Shown: one piece after another, positions 55,113 through 64,000 of the stretch
Layout: the number at the start of each line of letters is the position of its first letter
Position numbering within the stretch: the stretch's first letter is position 1
Assembly (NCBI GenBank): GCA_949128115.1
Contig: OX421961.1
Location: 120,469,050 to 120,533,049 of the forward strand
Direction of reading: 5' to 3'
Source of the DNA: Anaspis maculata
Lineage: Eukaryota; Arthropoda; Insecta; Coleoptera; Scraptiidae
DNA: 64,000 bases
Notes under the pieces: generated by a model
Told to the model about the DNA's origin: nothing
The model's input: the letters and a program-made list of their open reading frames with translations, nothing else
The model's database searches: none
Position numbers and translations under genes: made by a program

Positions 55113-55691
55113 GATACCATTGTTCCAACAATCGCTGCTATGACGTTGAAACATAAGGTAACTCCAGGAGTCAACCCGAGATGGAAATTCTGGGTTTTGT
55201 TACTCGGAAATAGATCAATTTACCATAAGGATCTGTCCCGCTTAGAAACAAAACCGACCTGTCTTATCTAGGTGTTTTCAGAAAAAAACTGAATATTATT
55301 TGAAAAAATCTCGTAGGGAGTTTTCGCGCCATTTATTGAATCAGGACATTTCACAAATTTCCATTTTTTTAATTATTGGTATTTTATATTTTGTGGTATA
55401 AAATGACGTAATCAGTTTCCCCCCTAGATTTTGAGGTTATCCTTTAAAACTTACTACTAAGCTGCTAATACCCAAAAAGCAGGAATGAATAAGCCTTAGT
55501 GGTATATAACCTGAAATCTAGCGGGCGGATGAAACTGATAACGTTATCTTCTACGGAAAGGAGTATTTTGATAATGTTTTAGCAGAATAAGAGAATATCT
55601 CGGAGAATATCCTTCCAAAAAAAGTTGAAAAATTTGTGGAATGTCACAAATTCACTATCACTTTTCAGACACACTACCCAAGTGGCAGCTA
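55113..55691. other. No feature recognised
   Basis: AT-rich sequence between foldback elements. Nothing supported on either strand. Confidence 0.45.
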
Positions 55692-55835
55692 TACAGGGTG
55701 TCCCCTGATCAAACTTCACGAAAAATTTTTTCTAGTTTCTAGTTCTCCTGGTTCAAAAAAATATAACATTTATTGTGCCTATTTCCTCTCACCCGCTTCC
55801 TAATAAGATACAGGGTGGGGTGCTAGAACAATTCT

Positions 55836-58345
55836 TCGCAAGCATTGTGCCCGCGCATGACCGGGCTTATTAGGGCTCTGAAGGACACTCCAAAACACAA
55901 CGGGGCTCAGTAAGACTTTAAATCCGACAATGTATCATACACAAGAGAGGATAGGGCTCTGAATATCACAAGAAGACCTGACAGGGCTCACTAGGGCCCT
56001 CAACGATACTTCAAGGCACAAAGGGGCTAGCAGGGCTCAAATCGCCACAATGTAGACACAAGGCCATATAGGGCTTCGAATAACACAAAAAGGCATGAGG
56101 AGCTCAATGGGGCTCCGAACGACATTAGAAGACACCAGGGTGCTCAGCAGGGCCTAAACTACTACAATGTAGACCAAGAAAGGATAGGGCTGCAAATATC
56201 GCAAGAAGGACACTTGAAGGCACAAGGGGGCCTATCGGGCTCCGATCAACACATGAAGACACACAGGAACTGACTAAGAGCTCCGAAACAAAGACGGGTT
56301 GAAAAGGGACTGAACAGGGCTACAAATGACATATGAAGACACAGGGGGGGCCTAATAGGGCTTTGAGACACCTGGAAAGGCACAAGGGAGCTTTCTGACG
56401 GAGATGAATCCTGGAACGAATTTCCCCGAATTGAATTTTCCCCGGAATTGATTTCTCAGAAGTAATTTACCCTGCAAAAAATTTCCTCAGAAATTATTCC
56501 ACCAGAATGAACTTCTTTCAGAAATAATTTCTCCTGGAAGGAATTTCCCCAGAAATAATTTCATCGGAATGAACTTCCCCCGGAAAGAATTCCGCTAGAA
56601 TAATTTCCGTCCAATTGAATTTCCCTCAAAATAAATTCACCGAACCCCATCGAGCTCCGAAAGCCATAGAAAAACCACGTGGGGGACCAATGAAGCCCTG
56701 AATAAAAGAAGGCAAAAGGGGGCTTACTGGAGCTCTGAAAGTTACTAAAAAACATAAGCTTATCAGGGCTCCTAATGACACATGAGGACACACGGGGGTC
56801 CACAATAGAGATTCGAAAGCCACGGAAAATAATGCAAGGTGGCTCAGTAAGGCTTCAAACGATATTGGTGATATAAGGGAGATAGGGAGCTTGATATAAC
56901 AACAGGAGACAAAAGGGGGCTTACTGGAATTCTGGAAGCTACAAAAAACCATAAGGGGGCTCATTAGGTCTTCAAACGATGAAACATTACGGCGAAAGGG
57001 GGCCCAAGAGAAATCCGAACGCCACGGGACAATGCAAAAGAGTTTAGTAGGGCTTCAGACGATATTGGCTGTACAAGGGGACCCAAGGGCCTCTATATAA
57101 CAAAAGAAGGCGAAACGGGGCTGACTGGTACTCTGAAAGCCAAAGAAATCATAAGTAAGCTGACTAGGGCTCAAAACTAGACATTTAGTTTGGAGAAAGC
57201 ACAAGGGGTCCGATATAGCTCCGAGAGTCATGAAAAAACGACAAAGGGCCCCAATGAAGCTCTGTAGAATAAAAGCAGGCAAAAAAGGGCTTGCTGGAAT
57301 TCTGAATGCCAGAAAAACACATACGGGGACTCATATCAGGGCTCCAACTACATTTGAGGACCCAAGGGGGCCCCAAAGGACTCCAGCCTCTGAGAGTAAA
57401 TAAAAGTGCAAGGGGGCTTAGCAGGGCTTCAAATCAAATTGAAGACCCAATAAGAGGGCGACTGGAGCCTGGATAACACAAGATGTCTAAAGAGGACCGT
57501 GTGGAATTTCGGAAGCCATGAAGCACATAAGTCATTCAGGGCTCGAAATTATCCTTGAAGGCACAAGGGGGCCCGATTTCATGCCGAATACCACATACAG
57601 GCACAAGGGGCATACTAGTGCTTCGAAAGCTTCAAAAAAGTGCAAGTGAGCTCAACAGAACTTGAAACGGCATTGAAGACACAAAGGGGCCCGATGGACC
57701 TCTGTCGAACAGAATAACGGAAAATGAGGCATACTGGTGGGTACCTACTCCGAAAGCCATGGAAAAACATGAGGAGGCTCAACAGGACTCCAGCCACACT
57801 TGAAGACACAATGGGGCCCGATAGGGCTCCAAACATGATATGACGGCATAACGTTGCTTGCTGCTCCGGAAGTCATGGAAAATGTAAGGTGATTCAGCAG
57901 GGGCTTCAAATTACATTGAAGACAGAATAGTGGGAGCCGAATGAAGCTCTTAATAACAGAAGACTGCAAAAGGGGCCTTACGTTCGAAAAGCAACGGGAA
58001 AACACAAAGGGCCATATCAAAGGTAAGGCAAAGGGCAAAATATTATTTGCAACACAAAAAGACACACAGGAGCTAACTATAGAGCTTTAAAAACTAATGC
58101 AAGAATCAAAGGAGCTCAGCAGGGCTACAAATGCGATATGAAAACAAAGGGGACTAATAGGGCTCTGAGAAACCGTTCAAGGCATAAGGACGAAGCAAAT
58201 TTCCAGAAAATTTGAAGACACCCAAGGGGGTTCATCAAGATCTCAAACGATACTTGTAGAGACAAGGGGGCTCAGCAAGGCTTGAAACGCTACGTAAAAT
58301 CTCAGTGGGGGATAGGGCTCTGAATATCATACTTACACTCACACT
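55836..58345. repeat. Large degenerate minisatellite array with higher-order period near 200 bp
   Basis: Units of about 60-70 bases built from GGGGGCTTACTGGA(A/G)(C/T)TCTG, GCTTCAAACGA(C/T)ATTGAAGACAC and AAGGGGGCCCGATGG-like pieces repeat for about 2.5 kb. The GGGCTTACTGG type recurs near 56713, 56909, 57108 and 57278, giving a block size of about 170-200 bases (three subunits). It is interrupted by the 56398-56640 repeat. Multiple frames are open by chance. Confidence 0.8.
56398..56640. repeat. GAATTTCCCC-type tandem repeat of about 20 bp
   Basis: Imperfect tandem copies of GAATTTCCCCAGAAATAATTT and near variants, of a different sequence family from the minisatellite on both sides. Confidence 0.75.
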
Positions 58346-58373
58346 GGCCCTTATTAGAGCTCCAAAGTCTCCG

Positions 58374-58425
58374 GCGAAGAATTGTCCGCGCGAAAAATTG
58401 TCCGGCGAAGAATTGTCCGGTCAGC
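58374..58425 (+). repeat. GGCGAAGAATTGTCC tandem repeat, three units
   Basis: Three copies of (G/C)GCGAA(G/A)AATTGTCCG about 18-20 bases apart, between the minisatellite and the right end of the foldback element. Confidence 0.7.
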
Positions 58426-58554
58426 CAGGGTGGGACTCACAATTTTTTTATTTTGTCATGACTGGGAGGCATTAATATTAAATATATCTCATCTGGAGGT
58501 AGGACCAGGAGAGTCTATTCCTGAAGTTTGATCGGTTAAAACTGGAACACCCTG

Positions 58555-59545
58555 ACATTATATTGTTCCCAGTAATTCAGATTGAAAATACAAAAGGATC
58601 GACCATTGCGTTGTCACCAACTTTTACTTATAAAACGGGGAGCTAGCGACGGATTTTTCATATCATTCCAACAAAGCTACAATGCTAATTTTGAAACACC
58701 CCTACATCTCCTGATGACCAGAAGAGAGCTTTCCCGGATGGTAGCCGAGGCTTTTTTGTATGATGAAACTAGAAGGGCCCGAAGGGACATTCGTCGGCCC
58801 CCAAAATTTTCACGCCAACTAATTTGTCAGCCCAGTACTTATAGCACTAAGCTATCTTAAATAGAAAAACGATTGTTAAAACCATTTGATGGTGTCACCA
58901 TTTTTTTTCACACGGTTGATAAATACGGTGGATTATATGATAAATAAAACTACCTGGGTTGGCTGTGATCCGGATGAGAAATGTGAGGTTTGAGATTTTG
59001 GTCGGAAGCGTTGTAATGGACCATATTGATAAATCGCACACTCCTCTTACACTAGTGATCTGTGAAAATGGCATGTTCTTGGACGCATGCGCACTGCAGT
59101 AGACCCAAGAGTATAGGTCTCACGGCCAAGGCCACGAGTGAGAGATATGGGGGGTTTCCATTGAGTATGGAGCTCCAAGGGACATGTGGTTACCGCTCCC
59201 CGACTGCGCTTGCGCTTTAAATTTTCAAAAATTATCTATTGTTCATTGTTTTGCATTCAAGATAAGGCAGCAAAAGCAAACGCCAAGGTTTCATCAATAT
59301 TTCATGTCAAAGTAGAGGAGCTCATAAAAACGTAGAACGTACTTATTAAATAAAAATTCAGTTGAGAACGCTATTCATTTTATCTAGATGATAGTCAGAA
59401 GAATGGCTTGCACAATGGTTTTGACAGGAGTGAAACTTCAATATGCCAAATTTGTCAGTTGATCTCGGCCACTTTAGTCAATCATTTAGACTTGAGCACG
59501 AACAGCGCTGAAAATCGTTTATTTCCAGTGTGGAGCTCTCTTATA
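58555..59545. other. No feature recognised
   Basis: Short open frames only. A plus-strand frame at 58582-58860 (92 codons) has no recognised domain. Confidence 0.4.
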
Positions 59546-60487
59546 GAACACCCTTGTATTCGCACGATGAATATCTAGTATCCACCCGTATTGGACAGGG
59601 AGCTGGTGCCTCAAAACTTACGTCATAAGGTACATGATTTTAACCCTGTAGGTCTAATGTGCGTTGATAAGGTTGTTAAAAATTGCTTTGTCTTACATGT
59701 CATAAGCTGGTATGTGCCTGTCAATTTTCGAAAAATGGCCAAAAACTTATGTCATAAGGTACATGAATGAAATCAACTGGATTTTGTGTGGGAACATCCC
59801 CTTGATCAAAAATCTGGTCGTATGCAAAATTTTTGGGGGCTTTCGGTCCATAAGACAAGTTCGAAATTTTTAAAAAAGGACCAAAATTTATCAATTTTTC
59901 CACAGGCGTTTTGTTGACTAACCCACCAAGTGTGAAATATATTAGTAATCAGGATGAAAAACGGAATCGATTTCTATGTCAAAATACAGGGTGTTCGATT
60001 TGAGGAGAAAATTTCAATGTTACACCCTATAAGCGATGTACCATTTTTTGTAGACAGACTCGAAACCTGCGTAAAAAATCATGTGAGAATCGTTTTTCAT
60101 TCTTGAAATTATGCCAAAGGAGAAGTCTTTAGGAGGAGGAGGTAAATTTTGGCTTTTTTTGGAAATTTCAAACTTGTCTTATGGACCGAGAGCCCCCAAA
60201 AATGTTGTCTTATGACCCGATTTTTGATTAAGGGGATGCCCAAACAAAAGCCCGTTGGTTTCATTCATATACCTTATGACATAAATTTTTGACATTTTTC
60301 GAAAATTGACAAGTCTATACCAGCCTAAAGCACCCGGTCTGACATGGAAGACAAAGAAATTTTTAACAACCTTATCAACGCACATTAGACCTACAGGGTT
60401 GAAATCATGTACCTTATGACGTAAGTTTTGAGGCACCAGCTCCCTGTCCATATCCAAATTTTCAAAAGTATGTATACAGGATGTTCC
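59546..60487. mobile_element. 0.94-kb foldback element
   Basis: GGACAGGGAGCTGGTGCCTC (59593) is mirrored near 60449, and the arms pair through GACGTAAGTTTTGAGGC and ACCTTATCAACGCACATTAG. Weaker matches (GAACACCC/GGATGTTCC) extend to the stated ends. A central TACAGGGTGTTCG is near 59985. Confidence 0.8.
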
Positions 60488-61199
60488 ATTTGAATATCGA
60501 AAGTCGGTGCCATTTTCAGCTACTTTCGGAAGGGCAGGCAGCTCCATGACAGTTTCGAAATAATAGCACTTAACTCGGCACTTAATGATAGCAATCACTT
60601 TTTAATAAGTCAATAAGATTTACAAATCATAAAATTGTTTATAATAAAAAAAACTTTAGGCTGGGGCGGTTTTCAAAAACCATATCAAATTGTGCATGAA
60701 TAATCATATTTTAATAATCAAAAAACTTTAATTGAAAGAAAGCCATAATAATATATACCTACGCAAGTATAAAAATTCAAGTATCTGTTCTGTCTGGTGT
60801 TTTATATTCAAATGATATAATCCGCTTATAAGATTAACAACGTCGCTGATAAGTACATAGTCTGAACAATGAACAACCATGAATATTAAAAATAATTAAC
60901 CAAAATAATGGAAATATGAAATATGCAAAAAATAATGACTCGCATGCTGCTGGTAGCTAATTAGGGTCAGAAATATGCAAGACGGGGATCTATTGTTTAG
61001 AGTGTGGAAGTGCAAAATTGAGAATTATTTTAAATTATTCAAATATAATTAGAGATTGTGCAACCGATTTGTTTACTTTTGTACCTACAGTCACGGTACT
61101 AAGTAGGTGGCAAAATAAATACATGTAAAAACGGGTACACTATTTCTCTAACTGTAACTGTTGGTGCAGTTAACTGGTTTTTCGAAGGCAAAGATCATA
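60488..61199. other. No feature recognised
   Basis: AT-rich DNA without a repeat boundary or open frame worth reporting. Confidence 0.45.
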
Positions 61200-61775
61200 G
61201 AAGGTAGCCTCATTTTTCCCCCTATTTTTTTACCTCCCTAGATATTTTTTAAAATGGTTTCAATTTGGAATTCTCAACGTTCAATTTAGAGAAGAAAGTT
61301 ACTTCCGCAAAATTTTGATAAGAGGCTCAATTTTTGCGATATTTAATTTCGGAATATATCTCAAAATCCTAGCTTTCAAGAGCCTAATTTTTTTTCTGAA
61401 AATATCTTGTTTGCCAGTAAAAACGGTGGTTTATCAACTTGAAACACCTACAAAACCTATTGCAGTTCAGGAATCAAAATTGTTCTTGGATTTAAATTTC
61501 TAGGCCCTTTGAAGTGTTGTTTTCGAGATGTTTTTGGATGTTTCACACCCAAATATCTCGAAAAAGGGGCCTCTAACCAAAAATATACAGGACAACTTTT
61601 TCATCTGAATTGAACATAAAATTCGAAAAGTAAAACATTTTTAAAAATAACCAGGGAAATGCAAAATAGGGGGAGAAAGGGGACATACTCTCTATTATCT
61701 TTGCCCGTAAAAATGTTTTATGAAACGCGTTATTGTTGTTCGAGAGAGACTAATTTTGATAAACTACAAGAATTT
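61200..61775. mobile_element. Truncated copy of the 44.8-kb foldback family
   Basis: Aligns in order with the interior of 44838-45870: CCCCCTATTTTT, GGTTTCAAT..., GTTCAATTTA-AGAA, ATATCTCGAAAA and GGGGGAGAAAGGGG. Both outer ends with CAGGGTGT are missing. Confidence 0.7.
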
Positions 61776-64000
61776 TTTTGATTCCGCATTCAAAAACAAG
61801 CTGCAACTCAAGAAGTTCTTGTTCTAAACACATCTACCATCAGGACGTTCCTCATTGCGTTACCGCTGCAATTAGCACTCAACAATTATTTGATTCGAAA
61901 CATATTATGTTATATTCGAGTTGATTAAACTTAAATTGTGCATCATTGTGTGTACATACCCACCTATACCTAATAAAGTTTTGACATAATCTTCGCCAAT
62001 TACCAAATTTTACAACCGTTGTGCAATTCCCAGTGAACGCGTTACCTACTACCTACCTATGTGTGGCTACCAAAAAAAAAGATGAGCCAAAAACTAATAA
62101 CGAACTATTGAGTGCACCGAACACCTGAGAAATTGTGGCCAAAGATGAAAGTTATATTCGAAGTTGTCATTGAAGGTGTTAAAAATCCATGTTTGGCCAT
62201 GTAATTGAAAGACTTTCATTGCGATGAACGCGATTACTTAATTTCAATGTTTATATCGATGAAGTGTTGGCTCATTTGCGATTCGCGTCGCGTCAGAACT
62301 AATGAACACCTCTCGTTGGTTCCTACATACTCTCGAGTCTCGAGAACGACTTGTTTAAACAATAAAAGTTTCTCGAAGAAAGGCTGGCAACATCTGCAGG
62401 TATAATTAATTCGATTTTCTTACAGGTACTTATACTGCTACCGGATAGTTATGCGTAGTACCGAAGTGAATTTACGACATTTGCATTATTGAAGTGTAAA
62501 GTGAAAATTAAACGAAAATGACACTATTACGAGATTTATGGTCTATTGGCTGAATTAAGTGCTATTTACTCTACCACCCGCATTTCCGATTTCTGATCAT
62601 CAATTTATCGATGGAATGTAGGTATAGGTGTGATCGGCATATGAAACAAGGATTTCCAAGGGAATACCGGCATGCAGAGCCGGAATTTATTCAATTATCA
62701 TTATTAATTATTGACAATACACGAGTACAAGAACATGTAGGCAGTTGGAATCGTTATTTATTTTATTGATGCCTAATAACATTTTGACCTTTCCCATGTG
62801 AACTTTAAGCCATATCAAATTTTATAATAATTTAATTAAGCGTTGCATCCATCAAAGCTTCTTTGCCATCGTCAGAAACTCCCCCCTGCCACTTATTGCT
62901 TCACAATATCTGTAGTATTTCTGTGTTGAACTTCTGCTACCTAATATCTTTACTAAGAGAGAGAAAACTTTATTTATATATAAAGTGGGCTGCCCGTTTA
63001 CTAAGAGATAGCCGAGGAGATAGCTCTTTACAAAATCACACAAAATCAGCCGCATGATGAACAAGTATGTTTTATGATTCAAGTTTAAGACAGACAGATT
63101 GTTCTCGTAGCAAGAAAAATGCGACTGTAGATTGCTTGAACATTTCCAAGGCCTCTCCAATCTCTTCATCTGGTTGATTTTTGACCATGTGATTTTCTTT
63201 TTGAAACCTTTTCAATGAAATGTAGGATTCATTGGAACTTTTGGTAACCATTTGGTTCCAACCTTCAAGCCTTATATCCTCTGTTAGCCCCCCCCCCCAA
63301 TTTTTTTTGATTTGGAAATGCCAATGGGTTCAGCCAAAGTTTATCCTTGAGCTTTAGAAATATAGAACCACCTATCTTTATGTACTTGCTTTATGTATTT
63401 CATCTTATAGCTTTACACTCTGACGAAGAAGGGCCAGAACCTTCGGAACCGGTCAGAAAGAAATAAATAATATTTTGAAGGAAGACTGCGTGCAGTTAAT
63501 TTAATTTCGAAATAGTAAATTTCTATAACCAAAAATTCAGCTTGTAACAAATTATTTATGGGGTCAAGATCTATAATGACTGGTAATAATGGTATAGGGC
63601 ATGAGTTGAGGCGAGAGTTGAGGGATCTTCTGTATGAATTTTGCTGTTTGTTGTCAAGTAGAACAACAGTTTTCCTACGTATAGACTAATGATTAGGAAA
63701 AGAATTCAGAAAGTTGCATAGTTTCGAAAGGTCTAAATTTGAAATTTGCAAAAGTTGCATTTTCTAGTTGAAGAGAAGGACTTTTTGTGTTTCAGCAGAG
63801 TGGACCGATATTCTTAGATCTTCCATAGATTTTGCTGGACTAAGTGCCGCACAGAAGAACTTCTTTCACCATTCCTGTATGAGATGATCAGGGGGCTCTA
63901 GGAAAACTGATAGAGGGACTATATAGAGCTCCAAATTTGAAACTATCGGTTACCATAAATTCCAGTACAGTGGATTCCTTGCCACTAAAAATGTTCTTAG
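61776..64000. other. Right end of the window, mostly unrecognised
   Basis: No gene is supported. A minus-strand frame at 62852-63169 (105 codons) has no recognisable domain. A GC-paired hairpin at 63418-63455 and an adjacent AATAAA-like stretch are listed separately. A single minisatellite-like unit (GGGGGCTCTAGG...GAGCTCCAAA) lies near 63891. Confidence 0.4.
63418..63475 (+). repeat. CTGACGA...GGTCAG hairpin next to AAATAAATAA
   Basis: CTCTGACGAAGAAGG...CCTTCGGAACCGGTCAG folds as nested stems (CTGAC/GTCAG and GAAGG/CCTTC) and is followed by AAATAAATAATATTTTG. Similar hairpins ahead of A-rich tails occur at the 3' ends of some retroelements. It shares part of the hammerhead core (CTGACGA, GAA) but lacks a usable third stem, so I do not call a ribozyme. 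Confidence 0.4.

Larger units (their letters stand above)
55692..58554. mobile_element. 2.9-kb foldback element containing a minisatellite
   Basis: The left end TACAGGGTGTCCCCTGATCA...AAACTTCA and the right end (complement CAGGGTGTTCCAG...GATCAAACTTCAGG, then CTCTCCTGG) are inverted. The ends are only about 100-130 bases and diverged. Almost the whole interior is the repeat array at 55836-58345. The right target site is degraded. Confidence 0.55.

Noticed and set aside
62852..63169. A LINE reverse-transcriptase C-terminal fragment
   Set aside because: Hydrophobic patches gave that impression, but no RT or endonuclease motif is visible.
63418..63455. A hammerhead ribozyme
   Set aside because: The CTGACGA and GAA boxes are present, but the third stem and the NUH cleavage site are not found in the right position.

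Overview
The window is animal nuclear DNA, almost certainly from an insect. It has spliced genes with GT/AG introns and GC-rich coding exons (roughly 55-65% by eye) set in AT-rich, repeat-dense DNA. One gene matches the LGR1 type of leucine-rich-repeat GPCR; the other is a cuticlin-style ZP-domain protein. I cannot fix the order of insect; beetle or hemipteran are guesses.

Genes. (1) Plus strand: the last three coding exons of an LGR1-type glycoprotein-hormone receptor (8759-9044, 21851-22265, 28901-29450). They encode all seven membrane segments and the tail; the extracellular repeat exons lie left of the window. (2) Minus strand: a complete five-exon gene for a secreted or membrane-tethered ZP-domain protein. 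It joins 51735-51633, 42152-42051, 40002-39697, 33619-32544 and 31449-30874, keeps frame at every junction and gives 720 residues. It has a signal peptide, a Pro/Thr/Gly/Tyr repeat region, a ZP module, a furin-type site and a C-terminal membrane segment. The two genes converge, with stop codons about 1.4 kb apart and opposing poly(A) signals in the gap. A weak candidate minus-strand exon sits at 13.7-14.0 kb inside an LGR1 intron.

Repeats. Most of the remaining sequence is transposon-derived. Two decayed Ty3/Gypsy elements lie inside introns: a minus-strand Mag-like copy at 22.8-28.7 kb with a 122-bp LTR, and a plus-strand copy at 34.0-38.7 kb. There is a candidate solo LTR with a TATA box at 14.85-15.35 kb and two copies of a tRNA-derived SINE. 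About fifteen long inverted-repeat (foldback) elements occur, many ending in CAGGGTG(T) next to TA. They are often nested: one palindrome inside an arm of another (5.6-6.6 kb), a THAP zinc-finger fragment in an arm (18.1-18.6 kb), a Harbinger-like MITE with a TAA duplication (25.67-25.80 kb), and a SINE whose target site can be read from the opposite palindrome arm (49.4-49.6 kb).

Unusual arrays. A degenerate minisatellite of about 65-bp units in roughly 200-bp higher-order blocks recurs at 44.5, 46.9-47.5 and 55.8-58.3 kb; the last lies inside a foldback element. A 66-bp repeat carrying a primer-binding-site-like motif is triplicated at 36.66-36.84 kb, next to a 336-bp tandem duplication, and 24-bp inverted repeats bracket both.
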